This document shows, one piece after another, positions 12,110 to 23,223 of a stretch of 64,000 nucleotides of DNA. The notes beneath the pieces are model-generated. The model saw only the letters and a list, made by a program, of their open reading frames with translations, was not told where the DNA came from and did no database searches. The stretch is taken from contig JABAKD010000021.1 in NCBI GenBank assembly GCA_012845835.1, forward strand, positions 15,961,043 to 16,025,042, in the 5' to 3' direction. This stretch comes from Undaria pinnatifida (taxonomy: Eukaryota > Sar > Phaeophyceae > Laminariales > Alariaceae). Each line of letters begins with the position of its first letter. Positions within the stretch are counted from its first letter, which is position 1. The translations under genes were made by a program, and so were the position numbers.

Positions 12110-13480
12110 GAACGAAGTCACCGTGCACCTTACCGACGGCACATCATGCACCCTATCAACGGTACACCATGCACCTTACCGACCGCATTGCACGCACTTG
12201 ACCGACGGCACACCATGCGATTTCCGACGGCACCCAATTGATCTTATCGACAAAATAATCTGCAACCTACCGACGGCACCATATGCACCATACCGAGGGT
12301 ACCATACACCGAAATATCATAAACTTTACCGACGGCACAATATGCGCTTTACCCACAGCACAAATTGCAACTCATCAATCGTATACCGTGCCCTTCGTCG
12401 ATAGCACAGTATGCGCCATACCGACCGCACAACGTAAACCTTACTGGCGCCAGACCATGTACTTTATTCGACGGCCATAAACCTTACGGACAGCACAATG
12501 CCCGCCTTGCTGACGGTACACCATACACCTTACCATGGGCACGGCATCCATCTTACCGACCGCACGTTGTAAACGTGACCGACGGTACCCTATGCGTCTC
12601 AGCGACGTTACCGTATGTATTTTCCAGCGGACACACCGTATACCATGACCCTACCGATGGTACACCATGTCCCTTACCCGAGGACGCAATACGCACCTTT
12701 CCAACGGGACGCCATGCACCGTACCGACGGACCTACACGCCCCTCACCGACGGTGCACCATGCGCGTTACCGACGGTAAATTATGCATCTCACCGACGGC
12801 ACAATATGCACCTTACCGACGATACGCAAACCATGGCACAACAAGCACCTTACCGACGACACGCAAGCCATCGCACATGGCGGCACCTTTCCGTCGGAAT
12901 ATCAAAAACCCTCTAGACCAGGGCTACGAGTCGCGCGATTGACCCACCCCCCTGTTCCTTTAGCGGTCTTAACCTTGTGCTGGTCGTCGTTATTGTGTGG
13001 CGATATCAATCGGCGATGAGAACAATGGTAAGCTACGCTGCGACAAGAAATAAAAAACGCCAAAAGTATTTCTGTCCGTGGGAAGGCGCTCGTGCAAGAG
13101 GCTCAAAGCTGGCAGTGGAAACGGGAGTACCTCCCTTACCGTCGCCTTGCGCCTTACCGACGGCATAACACGTTTCCGAAGGCAAAATGTGCACCTTTCG
13201 CAGGACACACCATGCACCTTACTGACCACACTCTATGAACCATACCGACGGCATAACACACACCTTCGCGATGGCACACCACACATCTTCTAGGCATCTT
13301 TCTCCCGCATGGCACGGTAATCGCACGTCGACCCGTGCTTCAAAACACCCTGCTACCGCATAGCACCCTGATCCCAAGCCGGCCTAATCCCACCCGGCTC
13401 TGAACCCTCCAAATCCATCCTAGATATACACCGTACCAACGTAAACCTTACCGAAGGTACAATAATCATCTTACGGGCGG
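12110..13480 (+). repeat. Degenerate ~25-bp minisatellite (ACCTTACCGACGGCAC)
   Basis: Dozens of diverged units built from ACCTTACCGACGGCACACC and CATGCACC run from 12110 to about 12880. Further units lie near 13130-13290 and 13430-13480, separated by unrelated DNA (12900-13130). Translation gives repeats such as LTDGTPCTLPTA, but frames switch repeatedly and stops interrupt, so the 183-codon frame here is best explained by the repeat. An ancient coding origin cannot be excluded. Confidence 0.8.
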
Positions 13481-13989
13481 CACGCAACACACCCGCCGCT
13501 AAAACCGGGCAAAACCCAATGCTAAATCGACCACATCGATAAGGCGTGCTGCCCCAGCTGTTCAGAAACCAGAGCCGGCCAGTTAAAACGCCCAACCCGC
13601 CGTAAATGCCCCTATACAAGTTCCAGTACAGAGGACACGAGCCTCAAAAAGTGTACGTGGGGGCTGGTGCCGTCCGGGACCGAATACAGCTGCTGCCATG
13701 CACTAGGTACGAAACAACAGACCAAATGACGTTTTCCTCGATAGGGCCGGCATGCCGATTCAGCGATCGCAACAGGCCTTTCAAGGCCGTACCTTAAGAC
13801 GAGACTCTCGTAATAGAACAGACGTGGGAACTATTTGTCTGCACCAAGTCTGTGGGAAAATTCTATAGGTCAAGCACTAACGTACCGAGTTTAGCGCGGT
13901 TTGGGGTTAGGCATTACCCCCCCGACCCGAAAACTATTAAACAACATTAAATCACATTAATAAAGCGTCTGAGCCGTGAAACCTTCCCG

Positions 13990-14930
13990 CATGCTCATAT
14001 CTACGGACTGTGACGCTCAATAGAGTGCGACATCAGATCGTGCTCCAACTTGGCATGGTGGTGATTGCGGAGGTGGCGGCGTAATGAGTGCGGTCTATGC
14101 CTTCCCCGTACCCGCGGTAAGCACTGCATTTTCCGCCAACGTTGGGCAGACACCCGAAGCCACGCGCCGCGGCAGGTATCCACGTGAAAGTATTCCGCAT
14201 GATCGCGCCTACAAGCTGTGGCGCCCAAGTGATTACAACCTCAAACACCATACTTGAAATTGGAATGGTGGTGGTTTTGGTGGTGGTAGCAGCTCCAAAT
14301 TGAGGTGGTCTAGGTGAAGGTGGTGGCAGCGATCGTGGCGCAAACGGGTGTCTTCTATACCTGCATCGTACCCGCGGCAAGGAATAATTTTTCCGGCAAC
14401 GTTGGGAAGAAAACCAGAGCCACAAACCATGGCAACTACCCGCAATACATTGTCCCGCATGGCCGTGTCTACAAATAGCCCGCCCAATAGATAACGATGT
14501 CATACATGGCTTCAACTTGGGGTGATGATGATGGTGGCACAACTGAGTGCCACCTACACCGTATCCGCGGCAACCAATATCCCCGCCATTCACGTCAGGC
14601 AGAAACACACAGCCACAAGGCGAGACGGCCACTACCCGCGAGGTCCATACCCGCATGGCCGGACTTTTTCACACACGGAAGCGCGAACACAGTCACCTCG
14701 AATCATGACAACAGCTTCGCGATACACCCGCCGCCGTTGGGCTACTGCTTCGTACCGGCACCTCGAAAAAATGACACGGATCACGATCGTGGTTTGTGCG
14801 ATTCGCCCGACGTTGGGCTACTGTTTTGGTACCACCATGTAGAACGAGATTGTTTCGGCCGCGGTATCGCGATACACCGGCCATCGAACTATTTCCGGTC
14901 GAGTGAAAAGCCTACAGGTGCTTAATCCGT
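13990..14930 (-). repeat. Tandem array resembling last segment of the 4-TM gene
   Basis: Four diverged units have landmark CGTACCCGCGGCAA-like words at about 14111, 14367, 14560 and 14751 (spacing 256, 193 and 191 bp). On the minus strand two units read, in the corresponding frame, V-C-P-T-L-A-E-N-A-V-L (near 14150-14110) and V-F-F-P-T-L-P-E-K-L-F (near 14410-14370). This matches the VFCPTLLVGALFAL segment of the minus-strand protein encoded at 15345-15887. Other units have stops in that frame. I read them as decayed tandem duplicates of its terminal exon; the alignment was made by eye only. Confidence 0.5.
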
Positions 14931-15049
14931 ACCCCAAAAAAATAAACCAAAAGCACTGAGACATTTTTTAGTTCCCTCTCTGATATCATGGGGGATCGAC
15001 ATGTCAATTGAAGGCGGACACATATCGTGATCCTATACTCCATGTCGGA

Positions 15050-15330
15050 TAAACCCTACCTCGTGAAACATGCGCAGAAAACATACAGATCCTACCGGGC
15101 CGAACACGAGCCGATCTCGCAGATCATACTGATCCCACTTGGCTGAGCACTTATAGATCCATCAGATCAAACAGATCCCACTTGGCTGAACAGCGCAGAT
15201 CTATTAATAGCAAATCCCACAAATCTCACGGTCCCACGTGGCTCAAACACGTACAAGTCTAGAAGATTAAACAGGTTCCAACCAGGCCAACACATGTGTA
15301 CGCTCTAGATTGTGAAGGTCTCCACAGGAA
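15050..15330. repeat. Degenerate AGATCCCACTTGGCTGA repeat
   Basis: Diverged units of about 55-60 bp share CAGATC(AAAC), CAGATCCCACTTGGCTGA and CACGTA(C/G) words (near 15115, 15170, 15225 and 15285). They lie immediately downstream, on the minus strand, of the four-TM coding region. No gene is seen. Confidence 0.5.
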
Positions 15331-15344
15331 AAAATGAGCGGACC

Positions 15345-15887
15345 CTACTCCATGCCGGGCGTATCGCCAGCAACAGGGCTCCTCCCAGACCCCACCGTGC
15401 TTAGAGCAAATAACGCCCCCACCAGCAACGTCGGACAAAAAACAATCGCCATGACTGCTATCCAAGACGCACCCAATTCTTCGCTAGCCTCCAAGATAAA
15501 CGCCAACACAAAGGCCACCACCCCCAGCGTGAACGCAAGAAGCGCGACAATGATGACCGGGCACATACGTCGCAAGAACTTTCGAGTGAGAGGGTTGATA
15601 TCGGTCGAGTTGGAGTAGAGTTGCTGCCCGCGGAACGCAATGAGACAGAGAACAATGCTAGCCGACGATTCTAGTCCGAACGCAACTACCGCTAGCCCTC
15701 GAGCGGTGTTGGTCGAGACGACATCGAACATTACCAAAGTGAAGCCCGCGAGTAAGGTGGACACCAAGATCGGAAGCTCAAAGGCGCCGAGTCGCGCGAG
15801 AAGGCGGGAGTCTTCTTCCATCTTGTGGACGGTTATGACCGCATCGGTAGAGCCCGGTGCTGAAAAAACAACAACGGGTGATGGCAC
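15345..15887 (-). CDS. Predicted four-transmembrane protein, family unknown
   Basis: The 180-codon frame encodes four hydrophobic segments at about residues 38-56, 64-85, 109-131 and 141-162. Between TM2 and TM3 lies a polar, basic linker (about 86-108) with an NST possible glycosylation site near residue 93. The C-terminus is short and polar before a TAG stop. Four well-spaced membrane segments without sequence repetition make this one of the most credible host coding regions here. The start is uncertain: the first ATG lies inside an intron-like pyrimidine stretch (GTTGTTGTTTTTTCAG). The exon may begin after that AG with the sequence for APGSTDAVITVHKMEED, or translation may start at Met23. 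Diverged copies of this N-terminal segment lie upstream. No family is recognised; the layout resembles small tetraspan proteins in shape only. Confidence 0.55.
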   Translation of the reverse strand: MPSPVVVFSAPGSTDAVITVHKMEEDSRLLARLGAFELPILVSTLLAGFTLVMFDVVSTNTARGLAVVAFGLESSASIVLCLIAFRGQQLYSNSTDINPLTRKFLRRMCPVIIVALLAFTLGVVAFVLAFILEASEELGASWIAVMAIVFCPTLLVGALFALSTVGSGRSPVAGDTPGME

Positions 15888-16346
15888 AACAATAGGTTTG
15901 GGGTTAGTGTGGTGTAAAACCCAATATATAGATATAGGTATAGATATAGATATAAATATAGATATAATCGTGGGATGAAAAATAGTTAGTGATGAATAAC
16001 AATGGGGTCGTGAAGGATGGGGTGATGAGTATTACCGGATGACAACAAAACTTGGCGAAGACAAACAATGAATCCATCTTGTCGACGGTTGGAACCGCAT
16101 CCGTCGTAACCGCTGCTGACAGAGAAGAGAACCGGTGATAAATTAGACAGGGGTTATCAATAAGATTGGTCGATGGAATAAAACGGGTCATGTGCGACAA
16201 TTGGGTGATGAATCACGATGGGTGGTGAATAACACCTGATGAAGAACTTGAGGATGGCTATCCTCGCATCCGTTGAACCCGCTGCTGACATGACAACAGT
16301 GACGAACAACCATGGGAATTCCATAACAATTGCTTGACTAGGGTGT

Positions 16347-16976
16347 TTGCGTAGATCAAATTATGGTTTGGTCTTGCGAATCAGGCTATTCACCATGTTC
16401 ATAACCGAATCCGATATGAAAACGCTTGCGAAGACACACAACACGATTTTCGTTTTTTATGAAGACAAAAAATTCTACGAATTTTCCCCAACACCTCTTA
16501 GCCCGTCCTTCGCGACGTACACCCGAACTCAGTCGGGCGCGCCGACGCAGCCCTTCAAATGGAACGGGGGCCTGTATTCCAGCGGGAGCTCGTACCCTCT
16601 GTGCGGGCTGGTGCTGCTGCGCCTCCGATTTTTCAGGGAGCAGCTGTACCCGGAGTGCAGGGCATGGGTATGCTGCTGTAGGCAGTTGAACAGCGTAGCG
16701 TACGCAGCGATCGCGGGTGGGATGCAACAGCAACAACAGCAGCAGGAGCAGCTCCAGCAGCAGCTTCACCAGCAGCATCAACAGGAACAGCAGCAGCAGC
16801 ACCAGCAGCAACAACAGCAGCAGCAGCAACCACGGCAGACAACAACGCACCAACCTCTTCCGCCTCCCATCCAAGACTCTACGAGCGCTCTTCCGCGTCT
16901 CGGGCCGGGGCGTTGCTCAGCGTCTGCGCTGCTACGCAACAACACACGCAGCTGCAACACACGAGGCAAATCGTGA
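16347..16976 (+). CDS. Poly-glutamine ORF, 209 aa, doubtful
   Basis: The frame has a non-repetitive N-terminal half (residues 30-125), then a glutamine tract with interspersed His, Glu and Leu at about residues 126-162 from a (CAG)n run at 16725-16835, then a Pro/Ser/Arg-rich tail. Poly-Q tracts are common in real algal proteins, but the antisense frames are equally open because of the triplet repeat. The first codons lie in a segment that recurs inverted near 17215-17245 (AGATCA(A/G)ATTATGGTTTGG), so the start is suspect. It lies antisense inside the exon-copy array. Confidence 0.25.
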   Translation: MRRSNYGLVLRIRLFTMFITESDMKTLAKTHNTIFVFYEDKKFYEFSPTPLSPSFATYTRTQSGAPTQPFKWNGGLYSSGSSYPLCGLVLLRLRFFREQLYPECRAWVCCCRQLNSVAYAAIAGGMQQQQQQQEQLQQQLHQQHQQEQQQQHQQQQQQQQQPRQTTTHQPLPPPIQDSTSALPRLGPGRCSASALLRNNTRSCNTRGKS

Positions 16977-17524
16977 TGCGATGGTGATTTCTTGCCAACT
17001 TCACGCCGCATATGCAGTGATTTGATTTGCCCAGGGTAACCCGGGTGGTCTTGGCCAGCGATATTTTCTTCTTTTCGAAACCCAAAAGACCCAAACCCAA
17101 TCCGAAAATAATCTGGTCTTGAGGGCGTTTTCGGACGATTTTAGGGCGTTTGGGAACTTTATTTTGGGACGTTGATTATTTTTTGGGACCGGGAGAATAG
17201 AAAATGACCAAACCAAACCATAATCTGATCTTCGCATACACCATGATAAATAAAAAAAAAGAGGTTAACGACCAAATGGGGTTATCCGTACCAAGGGACA
17301 GTGGGAAACGAATAACAACTGGGTCGCAATTAGCAAGTGCGTGATGATTAACACTGACTATTCCGCCAGTTTGTGGACGGTCGTATCCGCATCCATCGAG
17401 GCTGCTGCTGAAGCACTATCGTCTCTCAAAAGGAGACACCTAGTTTGTGACCATTAATGTAGGGAACAGGACAATGAACAATGATATCGAGTCATCCCAC
17501 GGTAGACGTTGCCTTTTTGGGGCC

Positions 17525-18005
17525 AAAAGCTTCTGATAAGGTTCCTGACAAGGTTTCTGATAAGGTTCCTGATAAGCTTTCTGATAAGGTTTCTGATAAG
17601 GTCCCTGATAAGGTTCCTGATAAAGTTTCTGATAAGGTTTGTGATAAGCTTTCTGATAAGGTTCCTGATAAGCTTTCTGATAAGGTTCCTGATAAGGTTT
17701 CTGATAAGGTGTCTGATAAGGTTTCTGATAAGGTTCCTGATAAGCTTTCTGACAAGGTTTCTGATGAGGTTTTTGATAAGGTGTCTGATAAGGTTTCTGA
17801 AAAGGTTTCTGATAAGGTTTCTGATAAGTTTTCTGATAAGGTTCCCGATAAGGTTTTTTTCTGATAAGGTTTCTGATAAGGTTTCTGATAAGGTTCCTGA
17901 TAAGGTTTCTGACAAGGTTTCTGATAAGGTTTCTGATAAGGTTTCTGATAAGGTTTCTGATAGTGTTTTTGACAAGGTTTCTGACAAAGTTCCTGATAAG
18001 GTTTG
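17525..18005 (+). repeat. 12-bp minisatellite CTGATAAGGTTT
   Basis: About forty units of CTGATAAGGTTT, with CCTGATAAGGTT and AAGCTTT variants, run almost without interruption. A T-rich insertion at 17855-17865 shifts the frame. The period is a multiple of 3, so frames in both directions stay open (SDKV or PDKV repeats on plus, LSET or LIRN repeats on minus). These overlapping frames are repeat effects. The array lies within the exon-copy array. Confidence 0.9.
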
Positions 18006-18525
18006 TTACGTTATGACCGAGTTACCGGTTGAGCGTCTCCAGTGTGGAACTATCGTGGGGCTAGCGGAAATAAATCGTGGCCGGGTTGCTCAAACGAATG
18101 TCTTCGGAGCCATGTTTCGGGCGACGATGGATTATGTTGATGTTGGTATTGAGCTAGCTCCTCATGTTAGGAGAGCTCAAAAAAAATCTTAGAATCTGCT
18201 CCGCCCCTAGAGAGGGATGACTCTTCGGCAACAATTGGGTGGAGAATAAGAATGGATTTTCCTCAATAATGCTTGATGAACGAGGACTGATCTTGAGGAA
18301 GCCTATCATCGCATCCGTCGAACCCGTTGCTGACAAGACGACGACGGGTCATGGATGCGAAAAGGTGATGAAAAAGAAGGGGTGATGGGTACCCATTGGA
18401 TGACGAACCGCAAGGGGTGCTGTGGAGCAATTGGGTGATGAAACAATATTGGCGATGAAAAACAACATTGAGTACTTCTCCATCTTGTGGGCGGTTGTCA
18501 GCGCATCCGACGAAATCCCCTGCTG

Positions 18526-19284
18526 ACGCGTTGACGCGATTTCGGTCTACAGCACAACCATAGTTGACTAAGAAGAACGGGTTACAAATAACAGTGGGTG
18601 GCATTTTGGGACGTTCTCAGTAGTCGTGTTACTTATCAGAATGGGTGATAAAAAACAAATGGATGATGACTTAACACCAGGCAATAAATAGAGTGGATGA
18701 TGAGAAACAACTGGAGGATGAATATCAACGGATTACGAACAAGACTGGGTGATGGAAACCAACGGGTGGTGTTGTATGACGTTTCACGGGAACGTGTTGA
18801 TCCTCTGGGGTTGAAAGGGGAAAAGGGGTGCATGCTGGGGTTTGGGTGCACCGATTTGGTCCTGGGGCTCCTCGCGTGCAGAGTCTTATACCTCAATAAA
18901 GAAAAATGGATTTGGAGAAAACCACCACTTCTACGCGATGAACACATCCGTAGTCTACGTGTGCAATATCACTCAATATTTGCGGTTAAGGAGCCCAGTC
19001 ATCCAGAAACCCTTCCAGTCAAAACGTATATCGTAGCAAGCTATTTGGCGATTACAGCACCGGCCACACGAAGCAGTCCCGCGTAAGCCGGGTAAGCGGT
19101 AGAATATGTCCCCAAGATTGCAAGGTATGGTGATAATCGTCATGTCGCTGCAAGCACACCCGCAATGGCCAAGGCTCACCTACGTCTGGACGGCTGTGGC
19201 CCGAAACACTCCGCCTTCTCTTGATAACCTCATTCACTTGCGATAGCCTTCGTTGCTCTGTAAATGGAGGGCACGGGGAGAAGC
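18526..19284. other. Low-complexity DNA, 80-bp element remnant
   Basis: From 18610 to 18780 the sequence continues the GGGTGATGAA/GGATGATG style of the preceding array. At 18983-19045 a diverged copy of the 80-bp tailed element is visible (GCGGTTAAGGAGCCCAGTCA, CCAGAAA, TATCGTAGCA). I see no gene. Confidence 0.45.
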
Positions 19285-19445
19285 AGACAACACCAAACAG
19301 GTCACGACCCATTCCCTCTCGAGGCCACTGTTGCGTTATGAGGCGCACAACGCCTAACAAGTCACGATCTACAAGTATAGGTATCCCACAGTTGCGTATG
19401 GGGTGCTCAACACCCAATAAGTCACGATCTACAGTACATCATCTC
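19285..19445. repeat. 60-bp tandem repeat, about 2.6 copies
   Basis: Units start at 19288, 19348 and 19408, exactly 60 bp apart, with the shared words CAACACC(C/T)AA(C/T)AAGTCACGA and CCACTGTTGCGT. Identity is moderate. Confidence 0.7.
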
Positions 19446-20039
19446 GATCCTATTCAAGTAAGTTGTCCCCAACAACGCGGGCACAATCCTTGTACTGCTG
19501 CAAAAAAAAACGGTTCGAACATCGTTTCGTTTCAAGTTTCTTTGTCGGCAACAGGCTTGACTCCTTTACAACAGGAACCACTGGGCGGAAACTACTCGGA
19601 ATTAGTGGGGGATCATTTTTCCGGTAGAACACGGGTTATCTTTACCGGCTTCTTCCCCGGAGGGGTCGTCCACGAATGTCGACGTCATGACGAACGAGAC
19701 GCGTTTCTGCGGCACCGCTGTTCCAAAAAAATCAGACCGAGGCGAATAGCAGCGGAGAAAATACGAAAAAAACGCAGCAAGTGGCGCATTGAAGCGGAGG
19801 AGATAAAAACGATATTCAGAGGTGATTGCTGAAGTCTGAGCAACGGACAAATACAGGTTAACGCTGCCGTGAGGATTTCGCAACACAAAAAAATAACACC
19901 AGGGCTCCGCTCCGCGGGCGGCTGACGCCCGCTACGCTCGCGCAAAGGAAGAGTATAACCAAATGCGCGGAGGGCAGAAAGAAGAGGCACATTAATTGAC
20001 GCAACTAGCGATTTGATAATGCCATAGGCTACTTGCGCA
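19446..20039. other. No gene seen
   Basis: A 154-codon minus-strand frame overlaps here (19685-20149), but its C-terminal part is repeat-derived and nothing in it resembles a domain. A short GC-rich inverted stretch lies near 19905-19935. Confidence 0.35.
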
Positions 20040-20940
20040 GAACTGATGGCCCTGTGCTGTGCGGTGTGCTTGTTGGCGATATCACGTTCTGATCCGCAGC
20101 ACGGGTGTAATTTGCGAAAAAAAACGTGAAGAGGACCGAGAGAGGACAATTAAAGGAAGAAAGCAATAAAATGAGTAGACACGTACATACCGGTGCCTTG
20201 TACCACCAGGTACTTTGCATTATACCTGGTACTGCATGTTCGAAAAAAAAACACAGCGCGGCACGGCACAGCACAACAGCGCAGGGCAAGGCACGGCACC
20301 ATACGGCACCGCACGGCGCTGCGCTGCGCTGCTGAGCTATAGCTGGGCTGAGCTGAGCAGGAGGCATCCTTGTATTCAACAATGTAGTACGTACAAACCC
20401 GGTGCAGTGGTATGATACTTGGAATGATACCTGGCTTGAACGAAATTGCAAGTACAGCAAAGCACGCAGCATGGCACAGCATGGCACAGCACGGCACAGT
20501 ACGGCACTGCACAGCACGGCGCTGCGCTGTTGAGCTAGCTCTAATGCAAGAGCTACTTGTGAAGAGCTGGTTGTCCTGCGTTGTGTGCTTGTTTGCGATG
20601 AAAACATTCTTATCAGCAGCACAGATATCCGGTGTGGTTTGCCAAGAAAAACAACATGAAGGGGGACTAAGAGAGGACAATCGAATAAAAGACCAAAAAG
20701 ACGAGTACACACGTAAATACCGGTAACTGGTACCACGTGTTACTTCGCATGAAAGCTGATACTATATGTTCGAAAAAAACACCGCACAGTACCGCACCGC
20801 ACGTCAGGGCACGGCAAAGCACGGCAGGGCAGGGCACGGCATCGCACGCCACCGCAAGACACCGCACGGCAGGGCATTGCACCGCACGGCACCGCACGGC
20901 GTGCGCTGCTGAGCTAGCGCTGCGGTACGCCTCTGAGTTG
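20040..20940 (+). repeat. 531-bp direct duplication with GCACGGCACA tracts
   Basis: The marker AGAGGACAAT recurs at 20141 and 20672, with matching flanks (ACGTACATACCGGT-like, then TATGTTCGAAAAAAA). The duplication contains GCACGGCACA minisatellite blocks at about 20254-20333, 20447-20527 and 20786-20915. The first two end in GCGCTGCGCTG(C/T)TGAGCTA and the third in GTGCGCTGCTGAGCTAGC. The frames rich in CRAVPC residues on the minus strand come from these tracts. Confidence 0.8.
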
Positions 20941-22440
20941 AGCTCAGCTGATGATGAGCCAAGCCGAGCTCAGCTGGGACCTGGTATGACGACACTTCGT
21001 GCAACAACAAAAAAATGGTGGAAGGAAGAAAACAATTTAAACCTGCACCTTTCCGCATGTAATGGAAAGAGGCAGTGTTCAAGTGGGACATCTTGAGAGG
21101 CCAGGGGTTCACCAACCGAGCTCGCTCAGGAAAAAGACAAAAATAAGTAAGTATATTGTATGGCAACACAGTAGTAGTAGAGGTCTTCCATGAAGACGCT
21201 GGTGTCCACAGCAATATAGGACCGCCTTACTGGGGAAGACGTCTTCTTCATTGTAGGTCATGAGTGCAATTACCTTGCAATAGTCGCGCCAAGCCATCTT
21301 GACCGCCTTATATCGGGATACGGCCTTACTAGCCCTTACTCAGACCGCCTTGTGGGGGGGCCGTTACTGTACTGTTACGCGATCAGTGGCTACAACCGCT
21401 ACCACGTCAGCTATGAGTTCGACAAATTTAGAGTCGATACTCATCTATGCAAGCTGCGTAATACACCCGTCGCTCGTTTATAGTAAGTTTTTCATGGGTG
21501 AAAACCTAATCAATAGTTATATTAATAGGAAAAATGGTAGCCATTTACTCTGCAGTAAACCGTCATGAGTACAATAACGTATTAGGTAATATGGAAATCA
21601 ATGTTCATGTACGTATTACGTCGAACACATAATACAGTGCCGGCATCCTCTATTATTGGCATCATTAATCTAAGCAATATGATAGCAAGTGTAACGATAA
21701 AAAAGAGCATTTCACTACAACGCATCGCCCAGTAACACTTCGGTAATAGAGTAGTATTGCACATATGTAGCATTATCATTAAGGCAGCGTTGTCAGCGTT
21801 TCGTTAACACAGCAGAAATATACATGTGTAGTATGTAGCATACTTATACGAATTACTCTAACAACGTCAAGTGTGAGTTCGACAAAAGTCTATTTAAACA
21901 CACGAGGCTGTGGGACAATCCACCGATCAGCCAACACTAACAGACTGCAGTACTTCCATGATGTCGTCTACAGGAGTCTTTTTTCTATTATTTTTGGCAA
22001 TACTTTGCGCCGTGGGCAACAACTCGAACTGCCCCTCCTGAGAATCAGACGATTGAGCTGATTACATCCCACTCGCAAAGTCTCTGGGTCCATTCAAAGA
22101 AGGACACGGCGTATTTCCTCTGTGTATCGGCGAAAAGCGAACATCAACGTCATACAGCAAAAAAAACAACGCGAAAAAAAAATGGACCAACCAAAAAACG
22201 GCCTTGTCGTTGCCCTCCAAAAATGTCCTCAAACCTCAATCGCCCATCATAGGTAGACAAAACCAAAAACAGATGAGTGCAAGCAAGTATGATTAGATTC
22301 ACGTAACTAAGGGCAAATAAACATGCTAAATATGATACACACACGATCAAAGTTCCTTGTTGGTCGATCTCACAGCTGAGTGTTTGTTTTCATTTCTAAA
22401 ATATACATGCCAGGTACAAGGTATATTTTTAGTATGTGTA
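20941..22440. other. No gene; scattered core repeats
   Basis: Copies of the dispersed AGCTGTGAGTTCGACGA core lie at 21404-21480 and 21866-21890 (plus) and 22362-22412 (minus). Around 21300-21370 there is a short run of ACCGCCTTA(C/T)-type repeats. Otherwise I see nothing. Confidence 0.45.
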
Positions 22441-22740
22441 TCCCCACCACGACTTGGGTGTGATCTTACCCATCACCACGGTTGGATGGCGTTTCCGCTG
22501 CGGGCGATGATCCGAAAAAAAACCCTCAGTTCGTTGACTATGCGTCGACGGCTGATGTTACGCATTTTCATAAATGGCAGTAGGAAGAAAGGTACCCTTT
22601 GTTTGCCAATGCGAGCGAACCGGAGTTTCCAAAATATAGATGTATGCAAAACAGGGACATCGTGTGGGCTGCCTGAAGCCATCTATAACGAACGCCGCCT
22701 GAGATTCATATGCCCGGCTCTCCAAGCAATCTGAATCAGC
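22441..22740 (+). other. Possible decayed coding segment
   Basis: One plus-strand frame reads FVDYASTADVTHFHKW and, after one stop codon, PLFANASEPEFPKYRCM. This has balanced, protein-like composition. A single in-frame stop separates the two parts. It could be a pseudogene fragment of a host or transposon gene, but I do not recognise a family. Overlapping frames are also open, so chance is possible. Confidence 0.2.
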
Positions 22741-22919
22741 CAAAGTTCAAAGTTGAATGCAGATGTATGTATCTCGATACATGACTTCGCCTAGTGACAG
22801 CAAAACACTATCTGGAAAATATACAACTGAAAAAGTGGAAGCAAAGCGACGAAAAAGCACAACGATACTCATGACTTGTAGGGCGTTCATCTCCGCACGT
22901 TTCGTTTAAAGGGCGGGTA

Positions 22920-23215
22920 GAGAAACGAGAGGTCAAGCATGCAGCCCAACAGGCAACGAAGCAAGCACGGAGGCCACGAAAGAGCGACAAACCAACCAGA
23001 AAACCAGCAGGCAGTAACGCAAGCGAGCAGCAAAGCAAGCACGCAAGCAGCAGCGCAAACCAGAACCGGAGAAAAAAGGAGCAAAGCAAGCAAGCAAGCC
23101 GTAAAGCACACACCATAGCAAGAGGCGAAGCCAGCTCCAAAGCAAGCAAGCGCCAAAGCAAGCGCCGAAGCCAGCTCCAAAGCAAGCAAGCGCCAAAGCA
23201 ACCCAAACCCACCAC
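22920..23215. repeat. AGCAAGCAAGCGCCAAAG minisatellite
   Basis: Degenerate repeats of GCAAGCAAGC and CCGAAGCCAGCTCCAAAG occupy this interval. They lie just downstream, on the minus strand, of the coiled-coil exon, where an intron is expected. The Cys/Leu-rich continuation of that frame comes from this repeat. Confidence 0.7.
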
Positions 23216-23223
23216 CTTCACAC

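Larger units (their letters stand above)
15818..18525 (-). repeat. Array of six exon-like N-terminal copies
   Basis: A 45-bp segment encoding S-A-(A/P)-G-S-T-D-A and then, in the closer copies, V-x-x-V-x-K-M occurs six times on the minus strand: 15862-15818 (inside the four-TM frame), 16120-16074, 16289-16247, 17412-17365, 18333-18289 and 18525-18479. Each copy is immediately preceded by a T(C)AG or GTCAG acceptor-like context. Between copies lies low-complexity DNA of the TTATTCATCACCC type. This looks like tandem duplication of a 5' exon with its intron flank, possibly alternative first exons, possibly decayed relics. A (GATATA)n run lies at 15925-15968. Confidence 0.5.

Noticed and set aside
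12365-12916. 183-codon plus-strand frame
   Set aside because: Composed of ACCGACGG minisatellite units; frame shifts and stops occur between units.
17454-18192. Long frames rich in SDKV, LSET and LIRN
   Set aside because: Translation of a 12-bp minisatellite, open in several frames on both strands.
20029-20736. 235-codon minus frame rich in CRAVPC
   Set aside because: Derived from GCACGGCACA tracts and a direct duplication; no domain-like part.
22808-23223. C-terminal half of the 299-codon minus frame as a membrane protein
   Set aside because: The Cys/Leu-rich part comes from a GCAAGCAAGC-type minisatellite after a plausible splice donor.
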